The position numbers and the translations under genes are program-made. A stretch of 57,213 bases of DNA from a virus, in IMG/VR virus record IMGVR_UViG_3300036828_000780, positions 1 through 57,213 of that record; one strand, given 5' to 3'. How positions within the stretch are numbered: the first letter of the stretch is position 1; the number at the start of each line of letters is the position of its first letter. The notes beneath the pieces are model-generated. The model saw nothing but the letters and a program-made list of their open reading frames with translations, had not been told where the DNA came from and did not search any database. This document shows, piece after piece, positions 1-7,388 of the stretch.

Positions 1-128
1 GCCCCCCAAGGACCCGCCGACGGGTCGCCTGATCCCCGACCTGGTCGGGCGCGTCCTCGGCTACATGGATCGCCCGTGGAAGGCCGTCGCGATCATCGTG
101 GCGGTGGTCCTCGGCGCGGCCGGCTGGG
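1..128. repeat. Terminal direct repeat, left copy
   Basis: These bases match 57086-57213 with a single difference (G at 118, A at 57203). The repeat falls inside a gene that starts just before the right copy, so joining the ends restores an intact frame. The simplest reading is a circular or terminally redundant genome whose assembly overlaps itself. True short terminal repeats cannot be excluded. Confidence 0.93.
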
Positions 129-622
129 GCGTCTGGCAAGAGCGCGAGCGGCTGGCCTCGCTGTTCCTGGCTCCCGAGAAGGTGACCCTAAAGCGCAGCG
201 CGTTGCCGGCCGCGCTGGCGGCGGCGCTCAACGAGACCAGCGCCGATATCGTCGCGGTGTGGAGCGTCGACCTCCCCGCCAATGCCGCTTATTTCGAGCA
301 GGGCCGCAAGCGGGGCGGCGGCGCCTGGACGTTTCAGCCGGGGCGCGTGCCGGCGATCGTCCCGGGCAGCAGCGCCCCGCTGTTCGCCGATCTGCTCGCC
401 GGGCATGCGGTATGCGACGGCTCTGGCAATGCCACCTCGTTGATGACGCGGGCGATGGCCGATGCCGGCGTGCGGCGGTTTTGCTACGTGCCGATCCGCG
501 ACATGGAGGGCGGGGTGTTCGGGGTGTTGCTGTTGGCCTGGTACCAGCCGCCCGACCCGCCGCTTGAGATCGCGGCGCTCGCCGCCGGCGCCGCGATCGC
601 CGCCTCGCTCGTCTCGCACTGA
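65..622 (+). CDS. Membrane-anchored GAF-like lysis-cassette protein
   Basis: The protein has a short cytoplasmic N-terminus, one transmembrane helix (about residues 8-23 from the ATG at 65), and a globular region whose end (FCYVPIRDMEGGVFGVLLLAW) looks like the last strands of a GAF-type fold, followed by a second hydrophobic stretch. Across the circular join the frame extends 25 codons upstream to a TTG at 57075 that overlaps the lysin stop, so the true start is probably there (about 210 residues). It lies between the lysin and a Rap1a-like gene, so a lysis role, perhaps holin-like, is plausible but inferred. No catalytic residues are recognised. Confidence 0.75.
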   Translation: MDRPWKAVAIIVAVVLGAAGWGVWQERERLASLFLAPEKVTLKRSALPAALAAALNETSADIVAVWSVDLPANAAYFEQGRKRGGGAWTFQPGRVPAIVPGSSAPLFADLLAGHAVCDGSGNATSLMTRAMADAGVRRFCYVPIRDMEGGVFGVLLLAWYQPPDPPLEIAALAAGAAIAASLVSH

Positions 623-627
623 GCGTC

Positions 628-1014
628 GTGCGCCGACTCGCCCGGGGCTGCGTCGCGGCGGCGCTGGCGGCCGCCCCGTTATTGGCCGGCGGCGCCGCGG
701 CGCAATTGACCGGGGACCTCAGCGCCGGCGATCTTTACCGGACCTGCGAGACCGGGCTGGCGGCGCCGCGCGATAACCCCGGCAGTGCCTTTGTATGTGT
801 CCGCCGGCTGCGCGTGTTGTGGCGCCGCGGCGTCGACGCCGGCGAGCTGTGCGGCGTCTGGCCCGCCGGCGACGAGCAGCTGGTGCAAGCGTTCCTGTCG
901 GCGATGCGCGGCTTGCCGCCCGATCACCTCCAATTGCATGCCGATGTGGCGCTCGCCGCGGCGTTTCCGTGCCCGTCGCGCCGGCTGCCCGCCAATCCGC
1001 CTGCCAACAAGTGA
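628..1014 (+). CDS. Exported Rap1a/Tai-like protein
   Basis: A GTG start five bases after the previous stop gives a 128-residue protein with a clear signal peptide (Ala/Leu-rich, cleavage near GGAAAQ). The mature part has the layout of Rap1a/Tai immunity proteins: a GDLYRTCE-like start, a central Cys pair (FVC, ELCGV), a helix ending in HADVALAAA and a terminal FPC. In type VI secretion, members of this family sit in the periplasm and neutralise cell-wall amidases. Here it is two genes from a putative peptidoglycan amidase, so it may restrain the lysin before lysis. That role is inferred. Confidence 0.65.
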   Translation: MRRLARGCVAAALAAAPLLAGGAAAQLTGDLSAGDLYRTCETGLAAPRDNPGSAFVCVRRLRVLWRRGVDAGELCGVWPAGDEQLVQAFLSAMRGLPPDHLQLHADVALAAAFPCPSRRLPANPPANK

Positions 1015-1379
1015 CCCTGCTCGAGGTGGTTGTCGCGGTGGTCATCGCGGCGTTGGCGCTGATCGGGCTGTTCCGCGGCGGCGTCGACGGCTTGCTCGCG
1101 GCCGACATCGCCGCGGCCGCCGAGGAGGCGGTGCAGCGCGCCGAGTCGCACCTCGCGGCGGTCGGCGGCCATCCCGAGCTGGTGGTCGGCGAATTCACCG
1201 ACGACGACGGCGGCGGCTACCGCTGGAGCCTGCGGGTCGCGCCGGCCGACCGGGCCGCCGATCGCGACCGGCCGACCCGGCTGTTCGCCGTCGAGGTCGT
1301 GATATCGTGGCGCGGCCGCCAGGGCCCCCGCCAGGTCGGGCTGCGGACCATGCGCCTCGGCCTGCGCCTGCCCGATTAA
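1011..1379 (+). CDS. GspI-like pseudopilin protein
   Basis: The GTG at 1011 overlaps the previous stop and gives 122 residues. The protein opens with TLLEVVVAVVIAALAL, the hydrophobic helix with Glu+5 typical of type IV prepilins and type II secretion minor pseudopilins. The C-terminal part (RYRW-like strand, VEVVISWRGR, LRTMRLG) resembles GspI. It lacks the usual short leader ending in Gly before the FTLLE core, so prepilin peptidase processing looks impossible from this start. In this lysis cassette it could serve as a one-helix spanin-like envelope protein. The function is not established. Confidence 0.6.
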   Translation: MTLLEVVVAVVIAALALIGLFRGGVDGLLAADIAAAAEEAVQRAESHLAAVGGHPELVVGEFTDDDGGGYRWSLRVAPADRAADRDRPTRLFAVEVVISWRGRQGPRQVGLRTMRLGLRLPD

Positions 1380-1561
1380 AACCGCTGGCGCGGCCCGTGG
1401 GCGCGCGTGCGGCGTTTGCCGCCCTACCCTACGTCGGCCCCGCGTCCCCTGCGCCAGGCGGCCGCCCGCTACGGTCCCGGCCGCGCTTATAAGGGGGGAG
1501 CTCGATTTTTTCGGGCCTCTCCTTCCGGGGCGGGTCTGTAGGGTTTCCGGTTGGTTGGTTC

Positions 1562-1608
1562 TTGACCCGAGCGTAGGCAAGAGTGTAGGCAAATGTAGGT
1601 ATGCCTAC
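1562..1608 (+). promoter_or_regulatory. Candidate promoter/operator with GTAGGCAA repeats
   Basis: In the 238-bp gap 1380-1617 there are a TTGACC box at 1563, two GTAGGCAA direct repeats (1573-1580, 1585-1592; 12-bp spacing) and a palindrome GTAGG-TATG-CCTAC (1595-1608), just before the ATG at 1618. This looks like a regulator-bound promoter. The rest of the gap is GC-rich with small hairpins and no gene. Confidence 0.5.
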
Positions 1609-1617
1609 GGGGCGACG

Positions 1618-2010
1618 ATGATGCTCAGGCTGTTTCCGCCGGGTACGCGCGGCAAGAAAAGTTGGCTCGCCTATGGGCGCCGCAATGGCGTTCTGATCGA
1701 GCGGGTGACCGGGTGCGCCACCGAGGAGGAGGCCAAGGTCTGGCTCGACGAATTTCTGACAAAACCGCCGCCGCGCAGGCGCGCTAGGGTCATCGCGCGC
1801 GGTTACCCGCTCGCCGGGCGGACGGCGGGTGAGTACCGCGAAGCCGAAAAGCTCAAGGAGTGTCTGTCGACGTTCATCGGCGAGCTCGCGGCGCTTAATC
1901 TGGAGCGCGCCCGCCGCGGGATCTCTAGTCTCAATACCGTGGCAAACCAAGTGACGAACGCGGAGCGTCGTTTGTCGCAATTGCGCGCGGCATTGGAGAT
2001 CGACCCATGA
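1618..2010 (+). CDS. Small basic protein resembling an integrase arm-binding domain
   Basis: 130 residues from the ATG at 1618 (ATG at 1621 also possible). The first part (MMLRLFPPGTRGKKSWLAYG, then IERVTG and an Ala/Glu-rich helix) resembles the N-terminal arm-binding fold of tyrosine integrases. No catalytic domain follows, and the rest is helical and charged. A free arm-type-site-binding protein, comparable in idea to an excisionase, is one possibility. The start is supported by operator-like repeats immediately upstream, and the gene is translationally coupled to the next one by an ATGA overlap. Confidence 0.55.
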   Translation: MMLRLFPPGTRGKKSWLAYGRRNGVLIERVTGCATEEEAKVWLDEFLTKPPPRRRARVIARGYPLAGRTAGEYREAEKLKECLSTFIGELAALNLERARRGISSLNTVANQVTNAERRLSQLRAALEIDP

Positions 2011-2486
2011 AGCGGCCCCCGCGCGACGTGCTCGAAGAGTATGGCCTGCCCTTGATGGAGCGCGCTTATGCCAAAGTCGAGGAAACCAGGGCGCGGCCAG
2101 ACCGGGAAAGCGTTGTCGCCGAATTCCTCAAGGAGCCGCCCGACAATTTCCCCGACCGCTACGACGACACCTATATCCGAGCGGTCTATTGGCGCGAGGT
2201 CGCGCTCTTGATCTGGCATCTTTTTACCGAGCGCCGCGGCTTTCTGACCGACAAGATCCCGCAATGGCGACAGCTGGATTTGTTTAAGGCGTTGCCGGCG
2301 CTGCGGCGCTGTTACGCGGTCCCGGAGGGCGGGACCGGACGGATCAGGGATCGCGATACTGAGAAGATGAATGCCGCTGAGGCTAAGGCGGCGCTCAGAC
2401 AGATCATCCGCGAGGCAATGCAGTTGCGGCGGTTATATCGGCGGTTACAGAAAGAGGAGGCGGAAAAGCAGCCTGCGAAAGTCTAA
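2007..2486 (+). CDS. Hypothetical helical protein
   Basis: 159 residues, coupled to the preceding gene (ATGA at 2007). It is rich in charged helices, with a basic, Arg/Lys/Glu-rich C-terminus of coiled-coil character (about residues 115-155). No family is recognised. It is the last rightward gene before the convergent integrase cluster, and the gap after it carries the repeats suggested as attP. Confidence 0.55.
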   Translation: MKRPPRDVLEEYGLPLMERAYAKVEETRARPDRESVVAEFLKEPPDNFPDRYDDTYIRAVYWREVALLIWHLFTERRGFLTDKIPQWRQLDLFKALPALRRCYAVPEGGTGRIRDRDTEKMNAAEAKAALRQIIREAMQLRRLYRRLQKEEAEKQPAKV

Positions 2487-2521
2487 GGGGAGGCGTCGCG
2501 GCGGTCGAGGGGTCCGGACCC

Positions 2522-2703
2522 GGTTTGTAACCGCGGCGCTAAGTTATTGATATTAGGTCGCGGCTTGCGGGCGGTTTGTAAGTCTAAGTCATTGATTATT
2601 CGAAAATGCAGCACTCCAAGCCGAACTCAACGATCCGACCGTGAGTGTAGGAAAACCGCGGGTTTCGCGGTGGGTTTGTAAGTCGATTTCAGGAGGTTTG
2701 TAA
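2522..2703. other. Candidate attP region with GGTTTGTAA repeats
   Basis: Four copies of GGTTTGTAA (2522-2530, 2573-2581, 2673-2681, 2695-2703) lie in the gap next to the integrase cluster. Two are followed by similar CTAAGTYATTGAT stretches. Repeated 9-mers beside a tyrosine recombinase gene fit arm-type binding sites. The AT-rich part around 2580-2610 would be the natural core. No tRNA fragment is visible, so the target site stays unknown. Confidence 0.5.
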
Positions 2704-2716
2704 AACCCGGGGTGGT

Positions 2717-3040
2717 TTACTGCTTGGTCGCGTCATCCGGCAGCAGATCGTCGAGGGCGCGTTTTTCGGCCCGGTCCTTAAACTCGGCAAACACCGCATC
2801 CTCGGTTTGGGCCGCATCGAACCCGTCCTCCCAGGCGGCGTCGTTGCCAGCCTCCAGTAGTCGGGCGACAACCGCCTGCAGGCACTCGATCCCAAAACCG
2901 CGCGGATAGGCCGCCTGCAAATGGTGGACGAGAGCCGCGGTCAGCAGATCGATCTGCTCATCCCAGTCGAGGCGATCCAGCGCCTTGCCGAGCTCGGCGG
3001 TGGCGAGATCCCGGCGGGCGCGTTTGCTCAAGCGCGGCAT
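2717..3040 (-). CDS. Hypothetical protein downstream of integrase
   Basis: 107 residues. The start at 3040 has a good AAGGAG box six to seven bases upstream and overlaps the integrase tail by 13 bases, indicating translational coupling. The sequence is helical, with an Arg/Lys-rich N-terminus (MPRLSKRARRDL) and an acidic middle (WEDGFDAAQTEDAVFAEF). No family is recognised. Its place directly after int is typical of small accessory proteins of the integration module. Confidence 0.6.
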   Translation of the reverse strand: MPRLSKRARRDLATAELGKALDRLDWDEQIDLLTAALVHHLQAAYPRGFGIECLQAVVARLLEAGNDAAWEDGFDAAQTEDAVFAEFKDRAEKRALDDLLPDDATKQ

Positions 3041-4200
3041 GAGGCAACTCCTTTCGCGATGGTGTTCTGCTGCTGTTCCGCGCGGGCGCCTTTGGCGGCC
3101 GCGGCGATCCCCTGGTGGGCGAGCATCTCGCGGTTGATCATCGCCAGGTAGCGGCGCAATTCCTTCGAGCTCTTGTGCCCGGTCACCGCCATCATCGCGT
3201 CCTCGCTGGCGCCGCCGCCGGCGGCCCGCCGGCACCACGCCTTGCGCAGCCCGTGCATCGTCGCTTCCGGCGGCAGGCCGGCGGCGTCGCACCAGGTGCC
3301 GAACGCCGCGCCGAGACCGCCGGGGTGAGAGTACCCTTTGCCGCGATTGCTGATGATGTAAGTCTTGAGCCCGCACACCGAGGCGGCAATGGTGTGCGCC
3401 AGCGCGGGCTCGACCGGGATATGCACGAGGGCCCCGGTCTTTTGTTGGCGCAGTGTCATGATGCCCGCTTTGACCATGCCCGGCCCCATGCGGAAGACGT
3501 CCGAGATGCGCTGCGCGGTGTATAGCGGCAAGGCCATTGCGAGCCGCGCCGTCGAGCCGATCGGGTGGTGCGCCTCGTATTGGGCGACCCAGGCTTCCGG
3601 CCAGGTCTGGTGCCCGTCCTCGCTGTCGTCGTCGGCCGCCTTGGCGGGCGGCTTGTAGCCTTTGAGGCCGGTGGTCGGATCCTCTTTGATCAGCTCGACG
3701 GCGACGGCGTATTGCATCAACCCGCGCAACGCGACGAGCGCGTTGCGCCGGGTCGACGGCAACAACAGATCGAGCCGGGCGATGATGTCGCCGCGCCGCA
3801 GGTCGCTCAGCAGGCGGTGGCCGTCCTGCGCCCGGAACCGTTCGAGGATGCCGCGGCGGGTGCGCTGGGTTCCGTCGGAGAGCGGTTCGAGAAAATATTG
3901 GTTGCTCTGGTAATAGGCGGCGATCGCCGCGCTGATCGTGCCGGCTTTCGAGCGCTTCGCCTCGCCGATCGCGACCGGCTCGACCTTGCGCATCTCGGCG
4001 AGGTAGGCGGTCAGGAACTCGACCGAGTCCGGTTCGCCGGGCAATGCCACCGCCGGGTGTCCGGGCCGGCGAAAGTACCGCCGCACCTTGCCGTGGCGGT
4101 CGGTGAAGCGGTTGACGTGCGGCAGTTCCTTGCCCGCTTGATGGCGGGGTTTATTGACCTTTTGGCTTTCGTTTCCAATAATCATCGGGTACGGGCTCAT
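3028..4200 (-). CDS. int: Tyrosine site-specific integrase
   Basis: 390 residues. The C-terminal catalytic domain carries the expected residues: Arg231 (YTAQRISDV), Lys254 (RQQKTGAL), His316-x-x-Arg319 (MHGLRKAW), His342 (TGHKS) and the nucleophile Tyr351 (ELRRYLA). The N-terminal half contains an arm-binding segment (about 25-60) and a SAM-like core-binding domain (about 85-175). It catalyses integration and excision between attP and a bacterial att site. The start overlaps the small upstream gene by about 50 bases; ATG at 4185 is an alternative. The length is normal for the family. Confidence 0.93.
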   Translation of the reverse strand: MSPYPMIIGNESQKVNKPRHQAGKELPHVNRFTDRHGKVRRYFRRPGHPAVALPGEPDSVEFLTAYLAEMRKVEPVAIGEAKRSKAGTISAAIAAYYQSNQYFLEPLSDGTQRTRRGILERFRAQDGHRLLSDLRRGDIIARLDLLLPSTRRNALVALRGLMQYAVAVELIKEDPTTGLKGYKPPAKAADDDSEDGHQTWPEAWVAQYEAHHPIGSTARLAMALPLYTAQRISDVFRMGPGMVKAGIMTLRQQKTGALVHIPVEPALAHTIAASVCGLKTYIISNRGKGYSHPGGLGAAFGTWCDAAGLPPEATMHGLRKAWCRRAAGGGASEDAMMAVTGHKSSKELRRYLAMINREMLAHQGIAAAAKGARAEQQQNTIAKGVASCRA

Positions 4201-4381
4201 CCCAGGAGTTCGTGACCGGAGCTGGCGTCGCGTCGTTTGCTGCGGGTGACGCCAGTTCCAACTTTATGCGACCATCCGATCCGATTTCCACTCGCGCAAC
4301 TTTGTTGCCGGTCTGCTCGACGGCGCGGATCGCGGCGGCGACGTCGCGTTGGCGGAAGGTTAGACGATCGCGCGCCATCAA
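4151..4381 (-). CDS. Small prophage protein upstream of integrase
   Basis: 76 residues with the pattern MMARDRLTFRQRDVAAAIRA, then VARVEIGSDGRIKLEL. This matches a small uncharacterised protein type that often precedes integrase genes in alphaproteobacterial prophages. It may be a DNA-binding or recombination-directionality protein, but that is a guess from context. It overlaps the integrase start, so the two are co-translated. A tandem TTGAC element lies just upstream. Confidence 0.65.
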   Translation of the reverse strand: MMARDRLTFRQRDVAAAIRAVEQTGNKVARVEIGSDGRIKLELASPAANDATPAPVTNSWDEPVPDDYWKRKPKGQ

Positions 4382-4397
4382 TTGGGCGATCGGCTAG

Positions 4398-4418
4398 TTG
4401 ACGTCAAGTGGCGTCAAT
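4398..4418 (-). promoter_or_regulatory. Tandem TTGAC element before integrase unit
   Basis: On the minus strand ATTGACGCC is followed ten bases later by a second TTGACG. The element overlaps the stop codon of the upstream gene and precedes the start at 4381 by about 17 bases. The same arrangement recurs at 51286 and 52105, always pointing at the downstream gene. Confidence 0.45.
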
Positions 4419-4631
4419 CGCGAAGTCGGGCAGGGCGGCCAGCCGCTGGCGCAGCTGGGAGTGCGCGACCCGCTTGCCATCGAGCAACGCATGGTGCGGG
4501 CCGGCGCGATAGATGCGATGCCCGGCGCGCCGCGCCGCGATGATCATCCGGTGTAATCCCGGGTCCTCGGGGTGCGCGAGGCGGCGTTGTGCCGGGATGA
4601 TCAGCGGGAGCTCAAAGTCGCGGCCTGTCAT
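4404..4631 (-). CDS. Hypothetical small protein after repeat array A
   Basis: 75 residues starting MTGRDFELPL, with a basic helix (HRMIIAARRAGHRIYRA) and a C-terminal LRQRLAALPDF helix. No family is recognised. The start at 4631 lies exactly where the pentamer array ends, and the upstream sequence offers an AGGCGAGG-like ribosome site made of array bases. The same frame stays open through the array, which is a property of the repeat and not evidence of a longer protein. Confidence 0.5.
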   Translation of the reverse strand: MTGRDFELPLIIPAQRRLAHPEDPGLHRMIIAARRAGHRIYRAGPHHALLDGKRVAHSQLRQRLAALPDFAIDAT

Positions 4632-5290
4632 CGGGCTCTGCCTCGCCTGCTTTGCCATGCCCTGCCTTGCCATGCCCTGCCTCGCCGTGCCGAGCCGCGC
4701 CGCGCCCAGCCTGGCCCGGCCAAGCCCGGGAAATTCGCTAAAACCAAATCCTCGCCTCGCCTCGCCTTGCCGCGCCGCGCCCAGCCTCGCCCGGCCAAGC
4801 CAAGCCTGGCGGGGCCTTGCCACGAAATCCGCTAAACCCAAATCCTCGCCTCGCCTCGCCTCGCCCAGCCCTGCCCTGCCCGGCCGCGCCAAGCGCGGCC
4901 CTGCCATGCCTTGCCGGGAAATCCGCAAAAACAAATCCTCGCCTCGCCTCGCCGTGCCTAGCCCCGCCGTGCCGCGCCTGGCCCGGCCACGCCGAGCCTG
5001 GCCGGGCCTGGCCACGCAATCCGCAAAAAACAAATCCTCGCCTTGCCGTGCCACGCCGCGCCGAGCCTTGCCTAGCGACGCCTCGCCCGGGAAAATCCGC
5101 AAAAACCAAATCCTCGCCTCGCCTCGCCTTGCCGCACCCGGCCGCGCCCAGCCCGACCTCGCCCAGCCACGCCCCGCCCCGCCACCAAAACAAATCCTCG
5201 CCTCGCCTCGCCATGCCAGGCCTGGCCGCGCCATTACATGCCGGGCCCCGCCACGCGCGGCCTCGCCGCGCCTCGCCGGGAAACTCCTGT
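4632..5290. repeat. GCCNN pentamer repeat array A
   Basis: 659 bp without a convincing gene. Long runs keep a strict 5-base period (GCC plus two variable bases). They are cut into units by A-rich spacers of the type AAATCCGCTAAAACCAAATCCT, each followed by CTCGCC-TCGCC-TCGCC. AAATCCT occurs at about 4745, 4840, 4933, 5032, 5108 and 5192, so units are 76-99 bp. On the minus strand each unit reads GGCGAGGCGAGGCGAGG, four GG tracts in register, a possible two-tier G-quadruplex. It is not CRISPR: unit length varies and the unit itself is a microsatellite. Confidence 0.85.
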
Positions 5291-5947
5291 TCACGCCGCC
5301 GCCGCGGGTTGCTGCGCGCGCCACAGCTCGACCAGCCGGTCCATTGCGTCGCGAAAATTGGCGTTGTCGTGCGGCCACATGTCCTGTTCGAGGAGCAGCG
5401 CCAGTTGCCGCGCGTAAAAAGTCGCCGGATTGCCGCCATAGTGGCGCATCGCCTCGATCTGGTTGGCCGACAGCCGCTGGCCCTTGAGATGCGCGAGCCC
5501 GCGCTTTAGGGCGATTGCTTGCCCTGTCGGTGCGTGGCCAAATCCGCGGGTGATGTCGTCGATCTTCGGCGGCGGTATGCGCACCAATTCGCTGAGCGAG
5601 ATGCGTTCGTAGCCCAATGCGGTGAGCCGGGCGATGGCGCTGCGCAAATCATACCCGCTGAGCGGCTGGCCGTGGGCTACGTTGAGCCGCACGGCGTCGG
5701 CGAACAGCTCGGCCTCGCTGGCGTAGGTCCGGGTTTCGACCTCGATTGTGTCGATGCTGAGCGTCTCATAGGCGGCGTTGCGGTGCCAGCCGTCGACCAG
5801 GCGCCGGGTGTGCGCCTCGACGACAAGCGGCGGGAAACGCGCGCCTGCATTGTAGGCGTCGATTAGCCGGCCCACTGTAATTGGGTCGAGGTGCGCGCGC
5901 GCCCGCAATGTCTCGTCGCACTGGATGCGATTACGCTTCATCTTCAT
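5291..5947 (-). CDS. ParB-like nuclease-domain protein
   Basis: 218 residues from the ATG at 5947, which has a GGAGG box nine bases upstream. The N-terminal region has the ParB/Srx layout: a short strand, a helix, FPPLVVEAHTRRLVDG and the DGWHR motif (52-56), then a possible HTH-rich middle (residues about 95-160). ParB-domain proteins bind specific DNA sites and use CTP, or act as regulators in phages. No ParA is present. The gene sits between two copies of the same pentamer array, which makes those arrays obvious candidate binding sites. The frame is also open 83 codons upstream through array B, but the SD favours 5947. Confidence 0.8.
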   Translation of the reverse strand: MKMKRNRIQCDETLRARAHLDPITVGRLIDAYNAGARFPPLVVEAHTRRLVDGWHRNAAYETLSIDTIEVETRTYASEAELFADAVRLNVAHGQPLSGYDLRSAIARLTALGYERISLSELVRIPPPKIDDITRGFGHAPTGQAIALKRGLAHLKGQRLSANQIEAMRHYGGNPATFYARQLALLLEQDMWPHDNANFRDAMDRLVELWRAQQPAAAA

Positions 5948-6334
5948 CGCCTGCCTCCAAATCCTCGCCTCGCCTCGCCTCGCCCAGCCTTGCCAGGCCG
6001 TGCCCCGCCGGGCCATGCCCGGCCAAGCCACGCCTGGAATTCCGCTAAACCCAAAGCCTCGCCTCGCCGTGCCTCGCCGGGCCCCGCCTCGGCCCGCCAG
6101 GCCATGCATCGCCACGCCTTGCCCGCGCCTGGCCCTGCCCCGGAAATTCAATAAACTCAAATCCTCGCCTCGCCTCGCCCAACCCAGCCATGCCACGCCT
6201 AACTCCGCCCCGCCGTGCCCTGCCCGGGATCAATAAACTCAAATCCCCGCCTCGCCTCGCCTGGCCTCGCCCCGCCGTGCCGAGCCACGCCCGGCCAGGC
6301 CTAGCCAAAACAAATCCCCGCCTCGCCTTGCGCG
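5948..6334. repeat. GCCNN pentamer repeat array B
   Basis: 387 bp without a gene. It has the same architecture as array A: GCCNN pentamers in runs, separated by A-rich spacers, with unit markers at about 5959, 6053, 6159, 6241 and 6312 (71-106 bp apart). Spacers here drift (AATTCAATAAACTCAAATCC). It lies between the 258-residue gene and the ParB-domain gene, whose SD (GGAGG) replaces part of the last spacer. Confidence 0.85.
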
Positions 6335-7111
6335 TCAGCTCTGCTCATCAGGCGGCGCGCCGTCCCAATCCAGAACGCCGGCGGGGTCGACCTCATCGAG
6401 CCGGGCGATCTCGCCGCCCGGCGTGTAGGCCTGCCACGGCCCGTCCCCGTAAGCGACGCCGATCAACGCGAACCTGCCGAACCATCCCTTGCTCTTGCCG
6501 GGGCGGTAATCGCCGACCCCTTTGCGCTGACCGGCGTCGGCCATGATGTCGGGCAGGATTGTCGGGTTGGGCACGAGCTGCTCGTCGAACAGCAGCGTCA
6601 TGTGGCCGATTGCCCAGACGTTGAACCGCGGCCGCGCCCGCAGGATGCGCTGGCGCTGCACGACCGCCGGGCGGCGGTCGATCTCGTAGCTGGACAATGG
6701 CGCGAGGTCGGCCGGATTGAGCAGCGCGAGGAATTCCTCCCTGACCTCGATATGCGCCAGCCATGGCGCAATCGAGCCGCGCGACCCTTTCGGCGCCTTG
6801 AAGATTGTCGCCGCCTCAAGCAAGGCCAGTCTGAAGGCCAGACCGAGGATCGCAAAGTGGCCTTCCGCGGTGCGATAGACGCCGGCCTCGGCCTCCACTT
6901 CGGGTTCGGGAATGTTCTTGCCGCCGCGGGCGGCGGCCGGGGTCAGCATTGCCTGCGCGTTGTGCGTCAAGAGCGGGCTGCGCCCCATCACCGAGAGCCG
7001 CAACCGGGCGCGCGCCTCGGCTTCCGGCGGCAAGACAAACGGGATCGTGCAGTCGAGATCTTCGGCGGGCGGCGCCAGTTGTGGGGCGTTGCGTCGTGAG
7101 GCGTTGCTCAT
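6335..7111 (-). CDS. Conserved phage protein, function unknown
   Basis: 258 residues; start at 7111 with AAAGGA upstream. The pattern is an early strand followed by MGRSPLLTHNAQAML, a central helix-strand region, and a C-terminal GVGDYRPGKSKGWFGRF box. This matches a widespread phage/prophage family with TPLLMHN-like and GxGDxRPxxGRF-like motifs, whose role is unknown (often near recombination or replication genes). It heads the part of the leftward operon that contains the arrays and the ParB-domain gene. Confidence 0.65.
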   Translation of the reverse strand: MSNASRRNAPQLAPPAEDLDCTIPFVLPPEAEARARLRLSVMGRSPLLTHNAQAMLTPAAARGGKNIPEPEVEAEAGVYRTAEGHFAILGLAFRLALLEAATIFKAPKGSRGSIAPWLAHIEVREEFLALLNPADLAPLSSYEIDRRPAVVQRQRILRARPRFNVWAIGHMTLLFDEQLVPNPTILPDIMADAGQRKGVGDYRPGKSKGWFGRFALIGVAYGDGPWQAYTPGGEIARLDEVDPAGVLDWDGAPPDEQS

Positions 7112-7175
7112 TTTGGCGATCCTTTCGTGAATTCAGCCGATCGACTGGTCGGGGAAGGCCTGTCATCGCCCGGCG

Positions 7176-7388
7176 TCAATAGTAATCGTCGTCGGGGTCC
7201 TTCCATTGGACCGCGGTCGGCGCGACGCCGCGCGCGGCGGCGATCGCCTGGAGCATACGTGTGAAGCCGATATCGGCTAAGACCGCCTGGATCTGGTGGC
7301 CGTCTCTGGTCATCAACGTGACGGTGCGGCCGTCGACTAGGTCGCGGAAGGCGGCCTCATCGATGACGAATTTGCGGGGCGACGGCAT
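7176..7388 (-). CDS. Small hypothetical protein
   Basis: 70 residues. The ATG at 7388 overlaps the preceding stop (TAATG), which decides the start over an ATG at 7400. It contains VTLMTRDGHQIQAVLADIGF and ends in an acidic tail (DPDDDYY). No family is recognised. It is part of the leftward operon. Its stop codon lies inside an ATTGACGCC element (7172-7180). Confidence 0.55.
   Translation of the reverse strand: MPSPRKFVIDEAAFRDLVDGRTVTLMTRDGHQIQAVLADIGFTRMLQAIAAARGVAPTAVQWKDPDDDYY

Noticed and set aside
2487-2716. tRNA gene or tRNA fragment at the presumed attP
   Set aside because: No cloverleaf, T-loop motif or CCA-adjacent acceptor could be found. No tRNA was recognised anywhere in the window.
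4513-5487. Long open frames on both strands through the pentamer array
   Set aside because: A GCCNN repeat avoids stop codons in most frames. The translations are low-complexity Ala/Arg/Pro/Gly with no start signal or family, so they are a by-product of the repeat.
5291-6196. ParB-domain protein with an 83-residue N-terminal extension
   Set aside because: The extension is translated array B. The ATG at 5947 has a proper GGAGG box and starts at the expected place for the domain.
4632-6334. CRISPR array
   Set aside because: Units vary from 71 to 106 bp, the spacers between A-rich blocks are themselves pentamer repeats, there are no cas genes, and the array is interrupted by a gene.
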